Positions 23,413 to 35,519 of a DNA stretch of 64,000 nt are shown here, piece after piece. A model generated the notes under the pieces. That model made no database searches. It saw only the letters and a list, made by a program, of their open reading frames with translations, and was not told the DNA's origin. The number at the start of each line of letters is the position of its first letter. Positions within the stretch are counted from its first letter, which is position 1. Origin of the DNA: Bemisia tabaci (Eukaryota; Arthropoda; Insecta; Hemiptera; Aleyrodidae); the NCBI RefSeq assembly GCF_918797505.1, contig NC_092802.1, forward strand, positions 9,753,480-9,817,479. The letters are read 5' to 3'. The translations under genes and the position numbers were made by a program.

Positions 23413-23756
23413 GATCCATTCAATAGATGCAATAATGCAGAAATTCAAGAAATTTTAACTTACTGCATCCGAACTTACATTAGGGTTAGGCATACACCTT
23501 CTCATGGGGTCCGGCGAGCGGTAGGTAGGCGAGTACCTGCCCGGGAAGCAGGTCCCGGGCCGCTCATAGGCAAAGGTGGCTTCGTCGACATCATCTTCTC
23601 GGGTGAGTACATCATCGCACAGACTTTTTTTTGACGTCCTAGGACATCGTCCCGTTTTGAGCGCCCCCAGAGGAGTCAGCGCGAAAAACAAACGAACAGA
23701 GAAACCTCGAAACCACGAAACAACACTTCACAAAACCAGCAGCACATCCATCGCGG

Positions 23757-23945
23757 GTCAATTCTTACACGCACGAGTGAATCCAACACGCGCGCGAGTC
23801 AATTAACACACGTTCGCGAGTCAATTTTTTCACGCTCGCGAGTCAATTTTTCACACGCTCGCGAGTCAATTTTTACACGCTCGCGAGTCAATTTTTACAC
23901 GCTCGCGAGTCAATTTTACACGCTCGCGAGTCAATTAACACACCC
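23757..23945. repeat. Minisatellite of about 22-bp units with TCGCGA
   Basis: About eight units of the form ACGCTCGCGAGTCAATTTTT run from 23757 to 23945. The first two are diverged (ACGCACGAGTGAATCCA). Each unit carries the palindrome CTCGCGAG. It lies in a GC-rich island that continues to about 24430. Confidence 0.85.
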
Positions 23946-24739
23946 GCGGAACTTTTCCCGGGCTCCGGGGCCCGTTGAGCGGGAAACCCGCATGGGTTGG
24001 GAGAAAAAATCCCGAATTCCCGCCAAAATAAAAAAAAAAACCCGCCGAACTCGCGACTCGCGGACGCACTGGCGAAAACGCGACGCGCGACAAGTGGACG
24101 ATTAGCCGGTCCCGAAATCGCGGTCAATTACTACGGCCTGGGCCCGGTTAGACGCGCTAATCGGACGGGCATGAATTTTGAAAAAGCGAGCGCCCTTTAT
24201 GGGGGGTGCGTTACAAGTATAATAGATTAGCCTCCGCGAGGGGTTGGTGGCGCCGCGGCGCCGCCCGTCCGCGCAGCCGCGACCCCTCCCCCAACCGCGA
24301 AAGGGGCGGGCTGAACCCCCACCCCCCGCCCCTCGTCCCTTCCTTTATTTTCAACCTTCCATTTAATTGAACGTATAGGGCTTCTTTCAAACCCTTTCTT
24401 CACGTCGCGCCCGTCCCCCGCCGACCCCCCTCCCCCTTGGAACCTTTTCGGTTCTCATTATGCTTCCCTCTTCAACGCATGTGAAATTATTCGCGTTTAA
24501 AAGATCGAGGCAATGAATTCTTCCCGCTTCTTCCCGGCGTTTAACTTGACGTTAATACGGCCGTTTTTCTTCATTAGCGATTTGAGTTAACCATAAATAG
24601 GGAAAATGGGCGGGAATATGCACTCGCCTGCGGTTTCGCAACCGGAAACGATTTATTTGCGTTTAATATCCGTTTAATCACATTCGCCCTTTATCTCCGT
24701 TTACTTTTCGAAATATTTAATAGTTCTGTTGCACTTAAG
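23946..24739. other. GC-rich segment, no gene recognised
   Basis: CpG-rich sequence with the 14-bp palindrome GGCGCCGCGGCGCC near 24250 and C-rich runs. The 77-79 codon frames on either strand look like compositional artefacts. A promoter or first exon of a host gene is possible but not demonstrated. Confidence 0.35.
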
Positions 24740-25121
24740 GCACTTTAAGACGGTTTCTAGCTCATAGTCCCAAAATCTGGGCAGATTTTGAATTTTTAGC
24801 AAATAGGAGGACGAAAGCCCTTGCACATGAGGCTAAAGAAACATTCTAAACCAAAAAAATTGGCAAAATTCTGAGGAATGTAAGCAGAAGCCTGTTTTGA
24901 AAGCAAACTTTGCATTCGTAACATTTATCAATAACTGTATCAAATGAGGTTTTTTCTCTCTGAATTTTCTAATTTTTTGGTTTAGAATGAGTCTTTAAGC
25001 TCATTTGCAGGGGCCATCGTCCTTGTTTTGGCTAAAAATTCAAAATCTGCCGAGATTTTGGACGTAATCGATGCGATATATCGCATGCCAGTTCGACCAC
25101 GCCAGAAACCTTTAAAGATGC
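24740..25121. repeat. Foldback element, about 380 bp
   Basis: CCCAAAATCTGGGCAGATTTTG (about 24769) is mirrored by CAAAATCTGCCGAGATTTTGG (about 25040-25061). Inner arms carry ACATTCTAAACCAAAAAA and TTTTTTGGTTTAGAATG. Weaker pairing extends outward (GGTTTCTAGC / GCCAGAAACC). Confidence 0.75.
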
Positions 25122-26544
25122 AGAACTGAAGATTGTTTGGAGGTGATGCTGCACAAAAATATCAGTTTTGCATTGAAAAAGTTTGAAATTTGCTACTTAA
25201 AAATGTTTGCCAGGTGAGTATGACACGTTTACACATTTCCTGGGTTCGAGGGCACTTTTTGTTGTAGTAATCAGTTCCCCCCCCCCCCCCAAAGAAGACC
25301 TGACTTTAATTTCCAAGACTTTTTATTGCATTTTCGGCAAAGTTTTCGGACATCTCTTTCCGGGCAAACATGAGGACGAAAACAGTAGTGCGACTGGATT
25401 AGAGACATTGTTAACCTAATTGAGTAATTGTTGGAACATATTACCTAAACGCTAACAACTTCGGTGTTCACCGAGAATAAAATCCGCGTCCCAGTCACGG
25501 ATGTTACCACCGGACGATAATGGCCGACGTTCCTTTGAAATAGTAGGAATATTGTTTAAAACGAGGTAATTTCCTGCTGTTTCAACGAGAACCTTCTGTC
25601 ACAGCATATAAAATAGGAATTCCTGTTGATCTAACTAGGAATTATTTCAGTGCGTGAGATGTTTTAGTGTGGGTCAAAGCTCACAGATAACATTGAAAAG
25701 AAGAAACACAACCTGAAGTAAAAAAAGCATCCTTAAAATCATACGTACTTTATATCACTTTATTCAAAGTATAGCGAAAGTAATGCGTTGATGGAAGCGT
25801 TGAAAATACCCGGATCCAGACTTTCCGAACAGGGGGTGGGGGTGGGGCGAAAAGAACCTGTGGGCTTCCCTCAGCATATCTTTGAAATTTTAAAGTATCC
25901 AACATGCCGTTTGAATTAATTTCGTCATGAAAAATTACGGAATACCAGCGCCCTTCCTTCTTTTCTCCGTTCTTACGTTCTCCTTTCCTCCGTTCCTTCA
26001 TTCTATCTTTTCCCCTTTTTCTTCCTCCTCTTTGTTGGGCGAACGGCCCCTACACCACTCCCTATGACATTGAAAATTGTTTGCAATTTTGTCACGAAAA
26101 CAGATTGGGAGACACTATTCAGTTGGAGATAGTGAGCTTCAGGCAATCCGAGATATAAAGAAGGTCAGAGCGAACAATCTATTTTTGACGGAGATATAGG
26201 GTCGGCAGTGGGCATTCCGGCGCATATCAAACAATGATCTGATTAGCTTTTTTGCATCAGAGAAACATGCTCATGCTCACGTCCCAAGAGGATTAGCTCA
26301 TACCTCATACGGGATACTTGGCAGGTATATAGAATGTCAGCAATACTTGGAGGTGGCTATTCTGGGCGAATTGCAAGAGCCTATGACGCATGACGCATTT
26401 TCGATACCGAGACAACCCCGATGAGTCTTTCATAAAATACGGATCCCTTTCCTCCCTCCAAAGACAAATAATTATTGATACATCAAGAGTTTCCCCTCTA
26501 TTTTTAGCTTTCAGCCGATACTTGAAATTTTGGTGAACAAATGG
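25122..26544. other. No feature recognised
   Basis: Includes a C run at about 25276-25290 and short frames without domains. Confidence 0.45.
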
Positions 26545-26763
26545 ACCACTATAGACAAGGTTACGAATTTCAGCAATCTGATACATGTTTCTTAACCAGA
26601 AGTTCACGTAGAACACGATTCGTGCAACGAAAATTACTGAAACCAACTCCTAACGGAGATATTAACATTTTTATTTCACATTGGTTACGAGGAATTTGAA
26701 CTGCCCGCTCACAAGAAACTCAAAGCTCTACGTGAGTCAAATCGCGCACTACGACGGTTTCAG
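26545..26763 (+). repeat. Dispersed repeat L, copy 2
   Basis: It aligns with about 6245-6465: GGACCACTA, CACATTGGTTACGAGGAATT and CTCTACGTGAGTCAAATCGC are shared, with scattered substitutions and small indels that break any common reading frame. Confidence 0.75.
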
Positions 26764-26808
26764 AAAGCTTCTTAATCAAGCAATGTTCAATTCCCAAATT
26801 CCATTTTC

Positions 26809-26963
26809 CGCTCAAATTTCCATCAATTTCCGATCAAATGGCGACTGGTGCGCACCATCTACCATCAAATTTTTGCGACCTGCAAAAATCTGACCGACAT
26901 TTTTGTCATCATTTTAGTGCGCACCAGTCACCATTTGATCCGAAATTGATGGAAATTTGAGCG
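26809..26963. repeat. Inverted repeat with CGCTCAAATTTCC ends
   Basis: CGCTCAAATTTCCATCAATT with ATCAAATGG and GACTGGTGCGCACC (26809-26859) pairs with its complement ending at 26963. Arms are about 48 bp and nearly perfect. A related GTGTATCCAG(G/A)CC flank occurs near 30640. Confidence 0.8.
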
Positions 26964-27547
26964 TGTATCCAGGCCTTAAAATGTAAAATTTTCGAGGTGT
27001 CAGGGCAAATCTTCCCTATACACGAAATACCATGCTCCCACTACGTCGAGCCTCCTCTTTGCATATCGTGCCCGATGACCCCCATGTAAACCTGTAGCCG
27101 TGCAACTAGCCGAGAGCCGAGCACTTCCGGTATCATCACCAAATCCCGCGGTCAGTCCAATTTCCGGTCTGCATAAGGACACGACCCGAGCTGACCCTTT
27201 CGGAAATTGAACTTAATTGAAAATAATTAATAACGCCGGACCGAGTTGAGACCCGCTCGTCCACGTGCTCCGATCAGGTCTGCCGGTTTGACAAACCGGA
27301 AAACCCCCCGAAGACGACGCTGGACGTACCCGCGAGGGCGGATTGGCAACACTGCATACTTACACGTACAATTAGTGGAGTTGTACACACAATCGATAGC
27401 GAGCCTCGCTGAGGACAGGTTGGTAATGATAGGATAATAACCGGAAATGAGGGGTTAGGTTTTACTCGTGCGCAACCGGGTGTTCTAGTGGTCGTTGTCA
27501 CGTGCTTCAATCACCCCTTCCGCCGCACGCTTCCAAGTGGTTACCTG

Positions 27548-28285
27548 CCCGTGCTAAGGAAAAACGCCGTATGAACCTTCAGGCGTTGCCAAATTTCCTC
27601 TGATAAAACGCGAATTTCGCGGTAAATTTATGAACAGTTTCCTCCTATTTTTTCTGATGATTTTAGCTCGCAATTTTACCTGAGGATTCTGAAAATTTAA
27701 AGGGAAGATATTCCAAACTTTTCTGAAGAATAAACGTTTTATCGAAGAAAATTTGGCAACTCTTGAATGTTCGTCCGGTGTTTTTCCTTAGCGCGTCGGC
27801 CTGGTTGTTGCTGGGAGGGTGATTTATGATGGACAGTTTGCATGCATTGAATCTAGTAGGTTTTCTCAGAGGCTCAGATATTTTCCATCTCTACATCTCA
27901 AACTTTTAGTTGAGTAGCCCGTGCTAAGGAAAAAGGCCGTATGAACCTTCAGGCGTTGCCAAATTTCCTTTGATAAAACGCGAATTTCGCGGTAAATTTA
28001 TGAACATTTTCCTCCCATTTTTTCAGATGATTTAGTTCGCAATTTTACCCGAAGATTCGGAAAATTTAAAGGGAGGATATTTAAAACTTTTCTAAAAAAT
28101 AAACATTTTATCTAAGGAAATTTGGCAACTTTTGAATGTTTGTACGGTGTTCTTCCTTAGCGCGTCCAGCCTGGTTGTTGCTTGGAGGGTGATTTATGAT
28201 GGACAGTTTGCATGCATTGAATCCGGTAGGTTTTCTCAGAGGTTCAGATATTTTCCATCTCTACATCTCGAATCTTTAGTGGGGA
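27548..28285 (+). repeat. Tandem duplication of a 370-bp unit containing family G
   Basis: Unit 1 (27548-27917) and unit 2 (27918-28285) each hold a family G palindrome (CCGTGCTAAGGAAAAACGCC ... CCTTAGCGCGTC). Each is followed by about 120 bp starting CTGGTTGTTGCT and including GATGGACAGTTTGCATGCAT and TTTTCCATCTCTACATCT. The element and its flank are duplicated together, so this is segmental duplication rather than two insertions. Confidence 0.85.
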
Positions 28286-29030
28286 GTGGCAAGGAAATTT
28301 TTCCCGGGTTTTGGTACGTTTTTGTACGTAAAATTTTGTGATAAACCCAACAATTTTATTTGGAAGTTCAAAATAAATTTCTGAGCGGAGGAAAAGGTAA
28401 TCGCACGTGAGAGCATGGAGTGAACTTTTAAGCTCTTAACTTGTCACGAAATTTCACTTGAGAACATTTTTACCAAAACCCGGCAAAGATCCCTAATCAC
28501 TGTTGTATTAAAGATTTGGGTATGTGTTGCTGCTTGGAGGGTGATTTTTGATGAACAGTTTGCATGCCTCGAATCCACAGGGTTTTCTCAGAGGCTCAAA
28601 TAATTTTCCATCTCTACATCCAAAATCTTCATACGCAGTGACGAGGGAATTTTCTTGGGGTTTAGTATAGATTTTCTCACGTTAAATTCCGTGTAAACCC
28701 AAAAAGTTCAACTTATCATTTCTAAGAGGTGAAAAAGCTAATCAAAATTCGACCAAAAGCTCAAAGCTCAAAGTTCACTTCATACGTTCGCACGCGATGA
28801 ACTTTTCCTCCTCTAAGATATTATATTTTGAACTTTCAAATTAAGTTTTTGGGTTTATCACAAAATTCTAAGTAAATAATATACTACAACCCGGCAAAAA
28901 TTCCTTCCCACCACTTAAAGATTTGAGATGTAGAGGTGAAAATTATTTGAACCTCTGAAAGAATCCGTTGAATTTGATCCATACAATTCGTCCATCTTGT
29001 AAATCAGTCTCAAGCAACAACCAGGGCTAC
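28168..29030. repeat. Large inverted repeat overlapping the duplicated unit
   Basis: The left arm, from CCTGGTTGTTGCTTGGAGGG (about 28168) through CCATCTCTACATCTCGAATC and GATAAACCCAACAATTTTAT to about 28440, is mirrored from about 28755 to CAAGCAACAACCAGGGC near 29030. A third, direct partial copy (GCTGCTTGGAGGGTGATTTT) lies between them at about 28528-28700. Arms are clearly diverged. Confidence 0.75.
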
Positions 29031-29420
29031 CATTGAAACGTGATAAAATTTGGGCCAAGACACAATCATCTGGAGGATACTATTCGACCAGTAGGCGTAT
29101 AAACCTGAATTTACGACCTATGTCGTTTCAAACAAAATTCAACTAGTTACCCTATACTTTGCCTCAAATTTCAATTAAAATAATAAAAAAAATATGATTT
29201 CAAACGCTCATACTTTCTAACTGCCCATGTAGACTTTTCATTTTTTCATTGGACTAGGAGAAGGTAACTTCATTCTACCCGAAAAATTTGATGTTTCACA
29301 AGAATATAATGGCGCAATTTCCGTCCAAAATTTGACTGATTTTGTTCGATTATCAGAAAAAATCAGTAATCAAATTTTTCATTCAGAGACGCACAGCCAT
29401 ATCGTATCAAAAGAACAATA

Positions 29421-29863
29421 TTAAGGTGATTCGATGGACGCCATATTTTGTGTCAGAACGGCATGCGAGTTATCGCATCAATCGGTTCCATTTTTTCAGC
29501 TACTCGTCATTTTTCTCCAATTTTGAGATCGCAATTCTGTTGTCAGGAGACTAAAGCACTCACTCACCAATTTTAACTAAGAAATTCAACGTACTAAAGG
29601 CGTGGTTTTTTTAGAGAGGAAATATTGCATTCGAGTGCAGTTTCGATATCAGTATCGAATGCGATGTTTTCTCTCTAAAAAACCACGCCTTTATTACGTT
29701 GAATTTCTTTGTTGAAATTGGTGAGTGCTTTAGTCTCCTGACAACAGAATTGCGATCTCAAAATTGGAGAAAAATGACGAGTAGCTGAAAAAATGGAACC
29801 GATTGATGCGATAACTCGCATGCCGTTCTGACACAAAATATGGCGTCCTTCGAATCACCTTAA
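29421..29863. mobile_element. Palindromic element bounded by TTAA
   Basis: TTAAGGTGATTCGATGGACG at 29421 and CGTCCTTCGAATCACCTTAA ending at 29863. Arms of about 210 bp match almost throughout (TGTGTCAGAACGGCATGCGA, AAGGCGTGGTTTTTTTAGAG). TTAA at both edges is what piggyBac-type insertion leaves, so a piggyBac-like MITE is the best inference; internal TIRs of a known family were not recognised. Confidence 0.8.
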
Positions 29864-30972
29864 GTGGAAATTTTGTAACGTTGAAGTAAAAATACCTCTT
29901 TTCGACCAAACAACGGACGTTTTCCTCTCAAGGGGAAATCTCCTGTCCAAGAGATGCCTCCAATATGAATAGTTCGAAGAAAGTTGTAGGACATTTTCCG
30001 AGTACGGCGCTGGGTATTATTATACTTGTGACGGTACATTGAGAGTAATTAACCTTTTCGCCGAGGGAATAATGTTTTGATTCTAACAATGTATTGGAAA
30101 AAGCTGAGCTACATCTCAAAAAAGGATTCCCTCAGCGCACCAGAAATAATAAATTTGCTCGCATCATGACGCTTCATCTATGCCGTGGGTGCATTGCACA
30201 CGCACATACCCCCGGAGATCGGACGCACGCAGCGAAACAAATGCCTTTCGGCGCTTACATATTTATCCGGTCAAAGTCAGATCAGTCCTCCTGATAGCAA
30301 AATGCTGTCTCAAGAATGCTCTCTATTTAAAACATTCGCAGAAAATTTTCGAGTAGTTTTCCTAGTAGGTCTCGAGACACGATCAGATCCCCGAACCAAT
30401 TATACCATCAACGTGTTGGGAGTCACCAGTCTTAAAATCATTAATTTGCTTGATTTTTAAATTAAAACTTGGCAGAAATGTTTTCTGTGGCAGGAATGAT
30501 GAATGGTGGCACTGGCACTCCATTCTGATCAATATTTGACGGCCCGTCCAATTTTGATCAAAAAGGACTCTTGGATGGTGACCATTACATTAGCCATCAA
30601 GTGGTCTACTTTGATCAGAATTGGTTCGGAATTTGATCGTGTATCCAGACCTAGTAAGGCGCTGGGGAAAAATAACTCGAGATTGGACCACGAGACTGAG
30701 TTGGACGCGATTTTATACGGATAAAATCACGACAAGATAGAGGATGATCACTCGGATGTTGATGGTCCTAGCGAGATTATCGCCAAAAAATCGCAACTCA
30801 ATCGTAAAATATCGCGATTTTCTGTTGAAATAATTCTATTTGAGATTACACGAAATTCATCAAATTTCAGAAACCTGCATATTCCCTATTTGCTCATGGA
30901 GAAATGAAGAATTCGCTCATCAGGTTAAGTTAGTTTGATTTGGTTTGAACCAAGAGTTCGATATTACATCAA
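29864..30972. other. No feature recognised
   Basis: The frame at 30185-30460 (91 codons) and neighbours show no domain. GTGTATCCAGACC near 30643 echoes a repeat flank at 26963. Confidence 0.4.
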
Positions 30973-31098
30973 ATGGACGTATTTCTGTTCAACGGAACTA
31001 TGTGCATTAAGACATGAGCCCTGAGATCCATGATAATATAACAGGGCTCACGTCATAATGCACATAGATCCGTTATCGTCCGACAGAAATACGTCCAA
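30973..31098. repeat. Palindrome with TGGACGTATTTCTGT arms
   Basis: TGGACGTATTTCTGT and CGGAACTATGTGCATTA at the left mirror TAATGCACATAGATCCG and ACAGAAATACGTCCA at the right. The same arm motif occurs singly near 32310 and 48620, and in a degenerate form near 63870-63945. Confidence 0.75.
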
Positions 31099-31169
31099 AT
31101 GACGTATTCACTAAACCAGTCTATGACAAACATGCACGCACGACGCTTCGTGAATGACGTGGGTGCACC

Positions 31170-31187
31170 GCCGCACACACACACACA
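31170..31187. repeat. (CA)n microsatellite
   Basis: About nine CA units. It lies in a GC-rich segment (31100-31460) whose 128-codon minus-strand frame (31121-31507) is partly a translation of the repeat. Confidence 0.7.
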
Positions 31188-32060
31188 CAGAACACATAAC
31201 GTGTGCGTTCATCGTATGTGTGCGTGTCTGCTGTGCGTCTGGTGCCTTCACGCACAATGAGCAGGACAGGAGCCGCGGGCCGTAATGATTTTAAAGCAAT
31301 GACGTCACTCTTGATTTGAGCCTCCCGTCCTGGGCCGGAGGGGGAGGGGTGACGACAGGCCCCGGTCCGGTGCTGCGAGCATGGGTTCTCACACGGCGGA
31401 ACGGACGGGCTCGAGTGCCCCGTCGCAAAGTGGCTCGGGGATGATGTTTTGTGGAAAAACAACCCCGTAGGAATAATCTCTAGTAGAGTCCCTTTATATT
31501 GAGCCAAGAATAAGGCAGCTCCTACTCGTTCTGGTTGATACCTTCATGTTATAATAACTCTTAATACAATAATTATAGAAATCTCGAATATTAAGTAAAA
31601 TATCATTGAGTTTCATCTGTAGAAAGTTAGTATTAATAACACTAACATGACAGAAAGACGGAGTGCTCGTATCTAAAAGCACGGGGAAAAAGTGAAGCCT
31701 GGTTTGGCGCTGGGTGCTTGTGTGAGTGTGTGAATGAGCGCGGGAATTCATGGGTGGGAAATAGCGATTTGATTTGAACTTGTCCTCTTGATTTTTCCAC
31801 AATTCTTCTTCTAAACGTGTTTTAAATACCTATCATAAGAGATCATATCAAAAGATAACCAGTTTTTAATTCAAAAAGTTCAGAAAAAATTACAGTTCAA
31901 CAGAACAACAATAAACGTCTAAAATAACGAAATTTGGACTTATCAGTATTTAAATCAACGAAATTTGGAAGAAATAAAATCTAAAAAAGTTGAATTTTGA
32001 CAAAAAATATTAAAAGTCCAAAAAGTCTCTAAAAGGCACCTCTTGAACCCCTCCCCCCTA
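31188..32060. other. No feature recognised
   Basis: GC-rich to about 31460, then AT-rich. No domain-bearing frame. Confidence 0.4.
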
Positions 32061-32286
32061 CACTGGAAAAAAATACATTGGATCTAGAGTCCAGAATCTT
32101 AAAAAACATCGACAAGAAAAAATACTCTTGATTCAATCAGATTTAAGCTTAAATCAAGAACCCAGCCTCTTAATTTGAGCTGAGTTCCTTTTGATTTAAG
32201 CTTAAATCTGATTGAATCAAGGGTATTTTTTCTTGTCTATGTTTTCAAGAGTCTGGACTCTAGATCCAATGTGTTTGTTTTCCAGT
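32061..32286. mobile_element. Family A MITE, copy 4
   Basis: CACTGGAAAAAAATACATTGG at the left and CCAATGTGTTTGTTTTCCAGTG at the right; the interior has AATCAGATTTAAGCTTAAATC. The left flank ends in TA; the right flank is TT. Confidence 0.85.
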
Positions 32287-32876
32287 GTTTCGTAATTTGT
32301 GGACGGCGCCTTTGACAGAAATACGTCCATTTGTCCTCCTCTCTCTCCAATCGGACCACCGTGCGCCGCGGCCTGGCAGCCACCCCGACCCTCGCGCCGT
32401 GTTTTCACTCTTCAAGTTTTGAGCACTTTTGACAGCTCCAAGTGCGATTGTGCCATTGTTTATGCCGCCAATTGAACTTTGATTCTTTCGGCGCACCCCC
32501 CCCCCCCCTCTCACCGCACCGCGGGCCTGGATGGCAAGCTTGTTACCGCCGCGCGGCAATTCCCCGAGGAGGAGGCCCGGAGCAGGCTGTCGAGCGGTTT
32601 ATTGGCTTACCTAGAACGGAGGAGGCCGGGTTTTATAGTCGCGTGGTAGTGGACTTACGAGAAGCGGCCCGGAACGACTTGGAGGGCAGAGCTTGGATTT
32701 TAATGGGTTTGCGGCCGACCGTAACTAAGTTACTGGACACGGATCTACCTTGGTAGTCGCTGCACAGGAGAACCGAGTTTTTTTTGGATGGTGCTGAGCG
32801 GAGGAAAAATCATCATTCTTACACTTAAAGTGGAATCCGGGTCACACCCACCTTTGTAATCGTGGTTACAATGGTG
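32287..32876. other. GC-rich segment without recognised gene
   Basis: It contains GACAGAAATACGTCCATTTG (about 32309-32328), the arm of the 31.0-kb palindrome, and a C run at about 32499-32509. The frame at 32442-32756 has no domain. Confidence 0.4.
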
Positions 32877-33142
32877 CATATCGACGGTGTAAGTCGGCAA
32901 TCACATAACTCGTTTGCGGTGTCTGAAAATCTCCGCCTCTTTGTTATTTTTTTAAAGGAGAACAAATTGACATCATTCCTTGAAGTTTTTGCAGAATTAT
33001 CTTCGCACAGAGAAGAAAAATCACGGCAGTTTTAAAGAATTGTCGTTGAGTAGTTTTCCATTTAACAAATAAAGTATGACAGGAAGTCTGCAACGTCGCA
33101 AACCGAGTTATGTGATTGCCGACTTACACCGTCGATATATGA
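32877..33142. repeat. Family H palindrome, copy 1
   Basis: CATATCGACGGTGTAAGTCG and CAATCACATAACTCG at the left mirror CGAGTTATGTGATTG and CGACTTACACCGTCGATATATG at the right. It corresponds to 57548-57813, whose outer arms carry a different but equally self-complementary sequence. The interior (TTTGCAGAATTATCTTCGCA, TAGTTTTCCATTTAA) is shared with 63191-63480. Confidence 0.8.
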
Positions 33143-33645
33143 TAACAAATGGTTTGGTCTTTAATACAATTCTTTGCTCTACCAGAACCGAAATAATTTA
33201 ACAGATCTATGACTAGCGACCCGATTATTATCGAATCCATGTCGAAACGACAAGATACTCAATCACTTTTTTTTAACAATTTAATTTTTAAATCGGCAAT
33301 CCATTTGTTTCCGTGCATCTGAACTTTTAGTGGTCAATACATTTTGATTGAATTACATTCGCAATAGAGGATCACTATTTCTGCCTCATCTTTAAAAATA
33401 CCTGCTTAGAGAAACTGATTTCAAATATGTCGTGCCTACGATGAGCCGAAAATAGTTTCTCTTTATTGCAAACTGAGTGGGTTTAGGTCAAGATGGGAAT
33501 AAACTATGAAGCTGGCTAATCATATACACATATTTATTGATTTGAAATTCCATGCAAGCCCCTCGAGTAAAAACCAATTATACGCCCATGCACTTTCAAA
33601 AATAGTCTAACACCTTAATTTGTGCAAGACGAAGACTTAATCGGC

Positions 33646-34620
33646 CAAAATTAAGTGAACGGAAATAACTTTTACACCTCGGAGAGTTTGAGATAATCAC
33701 CGCGAGTTTACGGTTCTAATCCTGATGATGATTTCCGTTTCATCGCCTTTTAAGGGTGAAGCTATACCCACCGATCATTTCACGATTTGATCCTCCTCAC
33801 CAACACAGTTTGTCAGACACAAGTCGTCACTTCCCTTACGGAAGAATGTAACTATATTTCAATGTCGCCAAATTTTTCCTCATAAATAGCATTTTTACCA
33901 GGAAAATCTTGATCATTTCTGACTGAAAAATTCACTGATTTTTCTCCTGATCTAATGCAAAAATCAGAAAATTTTGGACACAAATTTTAAGGTATACTCT
34001 CGTAAATAATTTCATTGTTTGAGCTAATTTTGCAACCTGGGAATGGCGTTATGTTCCTTTTCTGGGGAACGATAAAGTTACTCAGCACATCGCTATACTC
34101 GATTAAAATTAAGTGGACGGAAATATCTTTTACACCTGGAAGATTTTGAGTCGACCTGACTTTGAAAAATAAAGGGAGTCAAAATTAAAAACTCGAGTAT
34201 ACCTCGATAAATTACAATTGTAATGTATTAAGTTATACTTGAGTTTTTAATTTTCGACCCCCTTTATTTTAAATGTGACCTCAATTTTTTGAGTCTCGGT
34301 TTTTAAAGTTTTTAACGGTGTAGCTCTTACTTGTGATATTTCCCCATCATACACCCTAGAATCTACATGTTCAAAATAAACTACCTTAAATAATCAGTCG
34401 AAAATCTTTGTACAGAGGTTTATTCTAACAAATGAACAAAGGAATGTCAGAAATCCTCGCACCCCAAAAAAGTTTTACGAGTTTGAAAGTAATACCGAAC
34501 GATAATAACCTGATGATGATTCCGTTCATTGCCTTTTAAGGGTGCATGAGGCTGCCCACCGATCATTCCGCGGTTTGATCTTTCGCACCAGCACAGTTTG
34601 CTAAACACGAGTATGAAATG
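33646..34620 (+). repeat. Diverged direct duplication
   Basis: AAAATTAAGTG(A/G)ACGGAAATA with CTTTTACACCT occurs at about 33649 and 34106. CCTGATGATGAT with CCTTTTAAGGGTG, CCCACCGATCATT and AACACAGTTTG-like sequence occurs at 33721-33815 and again at 34511-34600. This is a local duplication, about 790 bp apart for the latter pair. Confidence 0.6.
34165..34270. repeat. Inverted repeat with AAAATAAAGGG ends
   Basis: AAAATAAAGGGAGTCAAAAT with AAAAACTCGAGTATA at the left pairs with TATACTTGAGTTTTTAATTT and CCCCTTTATTTT at the right; arms about 45 bp. Confidence 0.75.
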
Positions 34621-35154
34621 CATCCCTCCCTCTCGACATTGCCGTCGCTCATTGACGATCCACATCGAGGGCGATACGGGGTGAAAAAAAACGAGAAGAA
34701 AAAACACGCACACACTAAAAAAAGCGACAGTTTGAAGTATCGTAAAAACAAAACGACGAAGATAAAAAACAAAGAGGCGCAGCGGGGCGACGGTGAGAAA
34801 TAAACAAGATAAAGGGAGCGAAGGCCGGGGGGAAATATGTCAAATATCGGAGGCTGGATCCCACTTAAGTTCATCTCCACTAAAGGAATAGCATATGAGA
34901 AAGAGTGTATCAATAGAGTATTGTGGGGTATTTGCATAATAGGCTTCGCGAGGGGGTTCCTTCTTCTTCCTCCTTTCTTTTCCCCGCCCGTTGCAGCCCG
35001 CCATATGCTCGCGCGGGCCCACCCTCCAACGAGAAACCACCTAACTACACATGGGGGAACTGTAGAGTTACGTTCTTTTTACTCGGGAGGGTGGCTTAGC
35101 CCGCTCTCTTATCCCCGCTTCATTTCCTCGGCTGTTTTTTCCAGTTTATTTTGA

Positions 35155-35519
35155 TTTTTCCTGTCGAGAGGGGCAAATATGATATGTAATGCGCACCCGT
35201 GTAACGTATACATGATATTTATATGTTGTTATGCATGTTTTATTTGAAATTCGAGAATGTACGCGGATTCCCCGCCCGGTGCCGCGCACCCCTGATATCC
35301 TGATATTTGCGTCTGCGTTTTATTCAATTACTCGTTGCTCCGCGTATCTCTGACGGCGTTTTTCTCCTCAGATGCCCTCTATCGGATCCGTTCTTTGATT
35401 CGGAGCTATGACGTCGTGCCGGTATTATCTTCCGAGAAGAGCAGCGAGGCCGAAATTTTCGAATTCGAGTTTCCTTCAAAATTCATCGATCTAATATTTA
35501 ACCCCAGGATTTGATTCGA
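35155..35519. other. No feature recognised
   Basis: Mixed composition, no open frame of note. Confidence 0.4.

Noticed and set aside
31121..31507. 128-codon minus-strand gene
   Set aside because: Part of it is translation of a (CA)n repeat in GC-rich sequence; there is no domain.
34563..34937. 124-codon membrane protein on the minus strand
   Set aside because: The hydrophobic run comes from a T-rich antisense of A-rich sequence; no homology was recognised.
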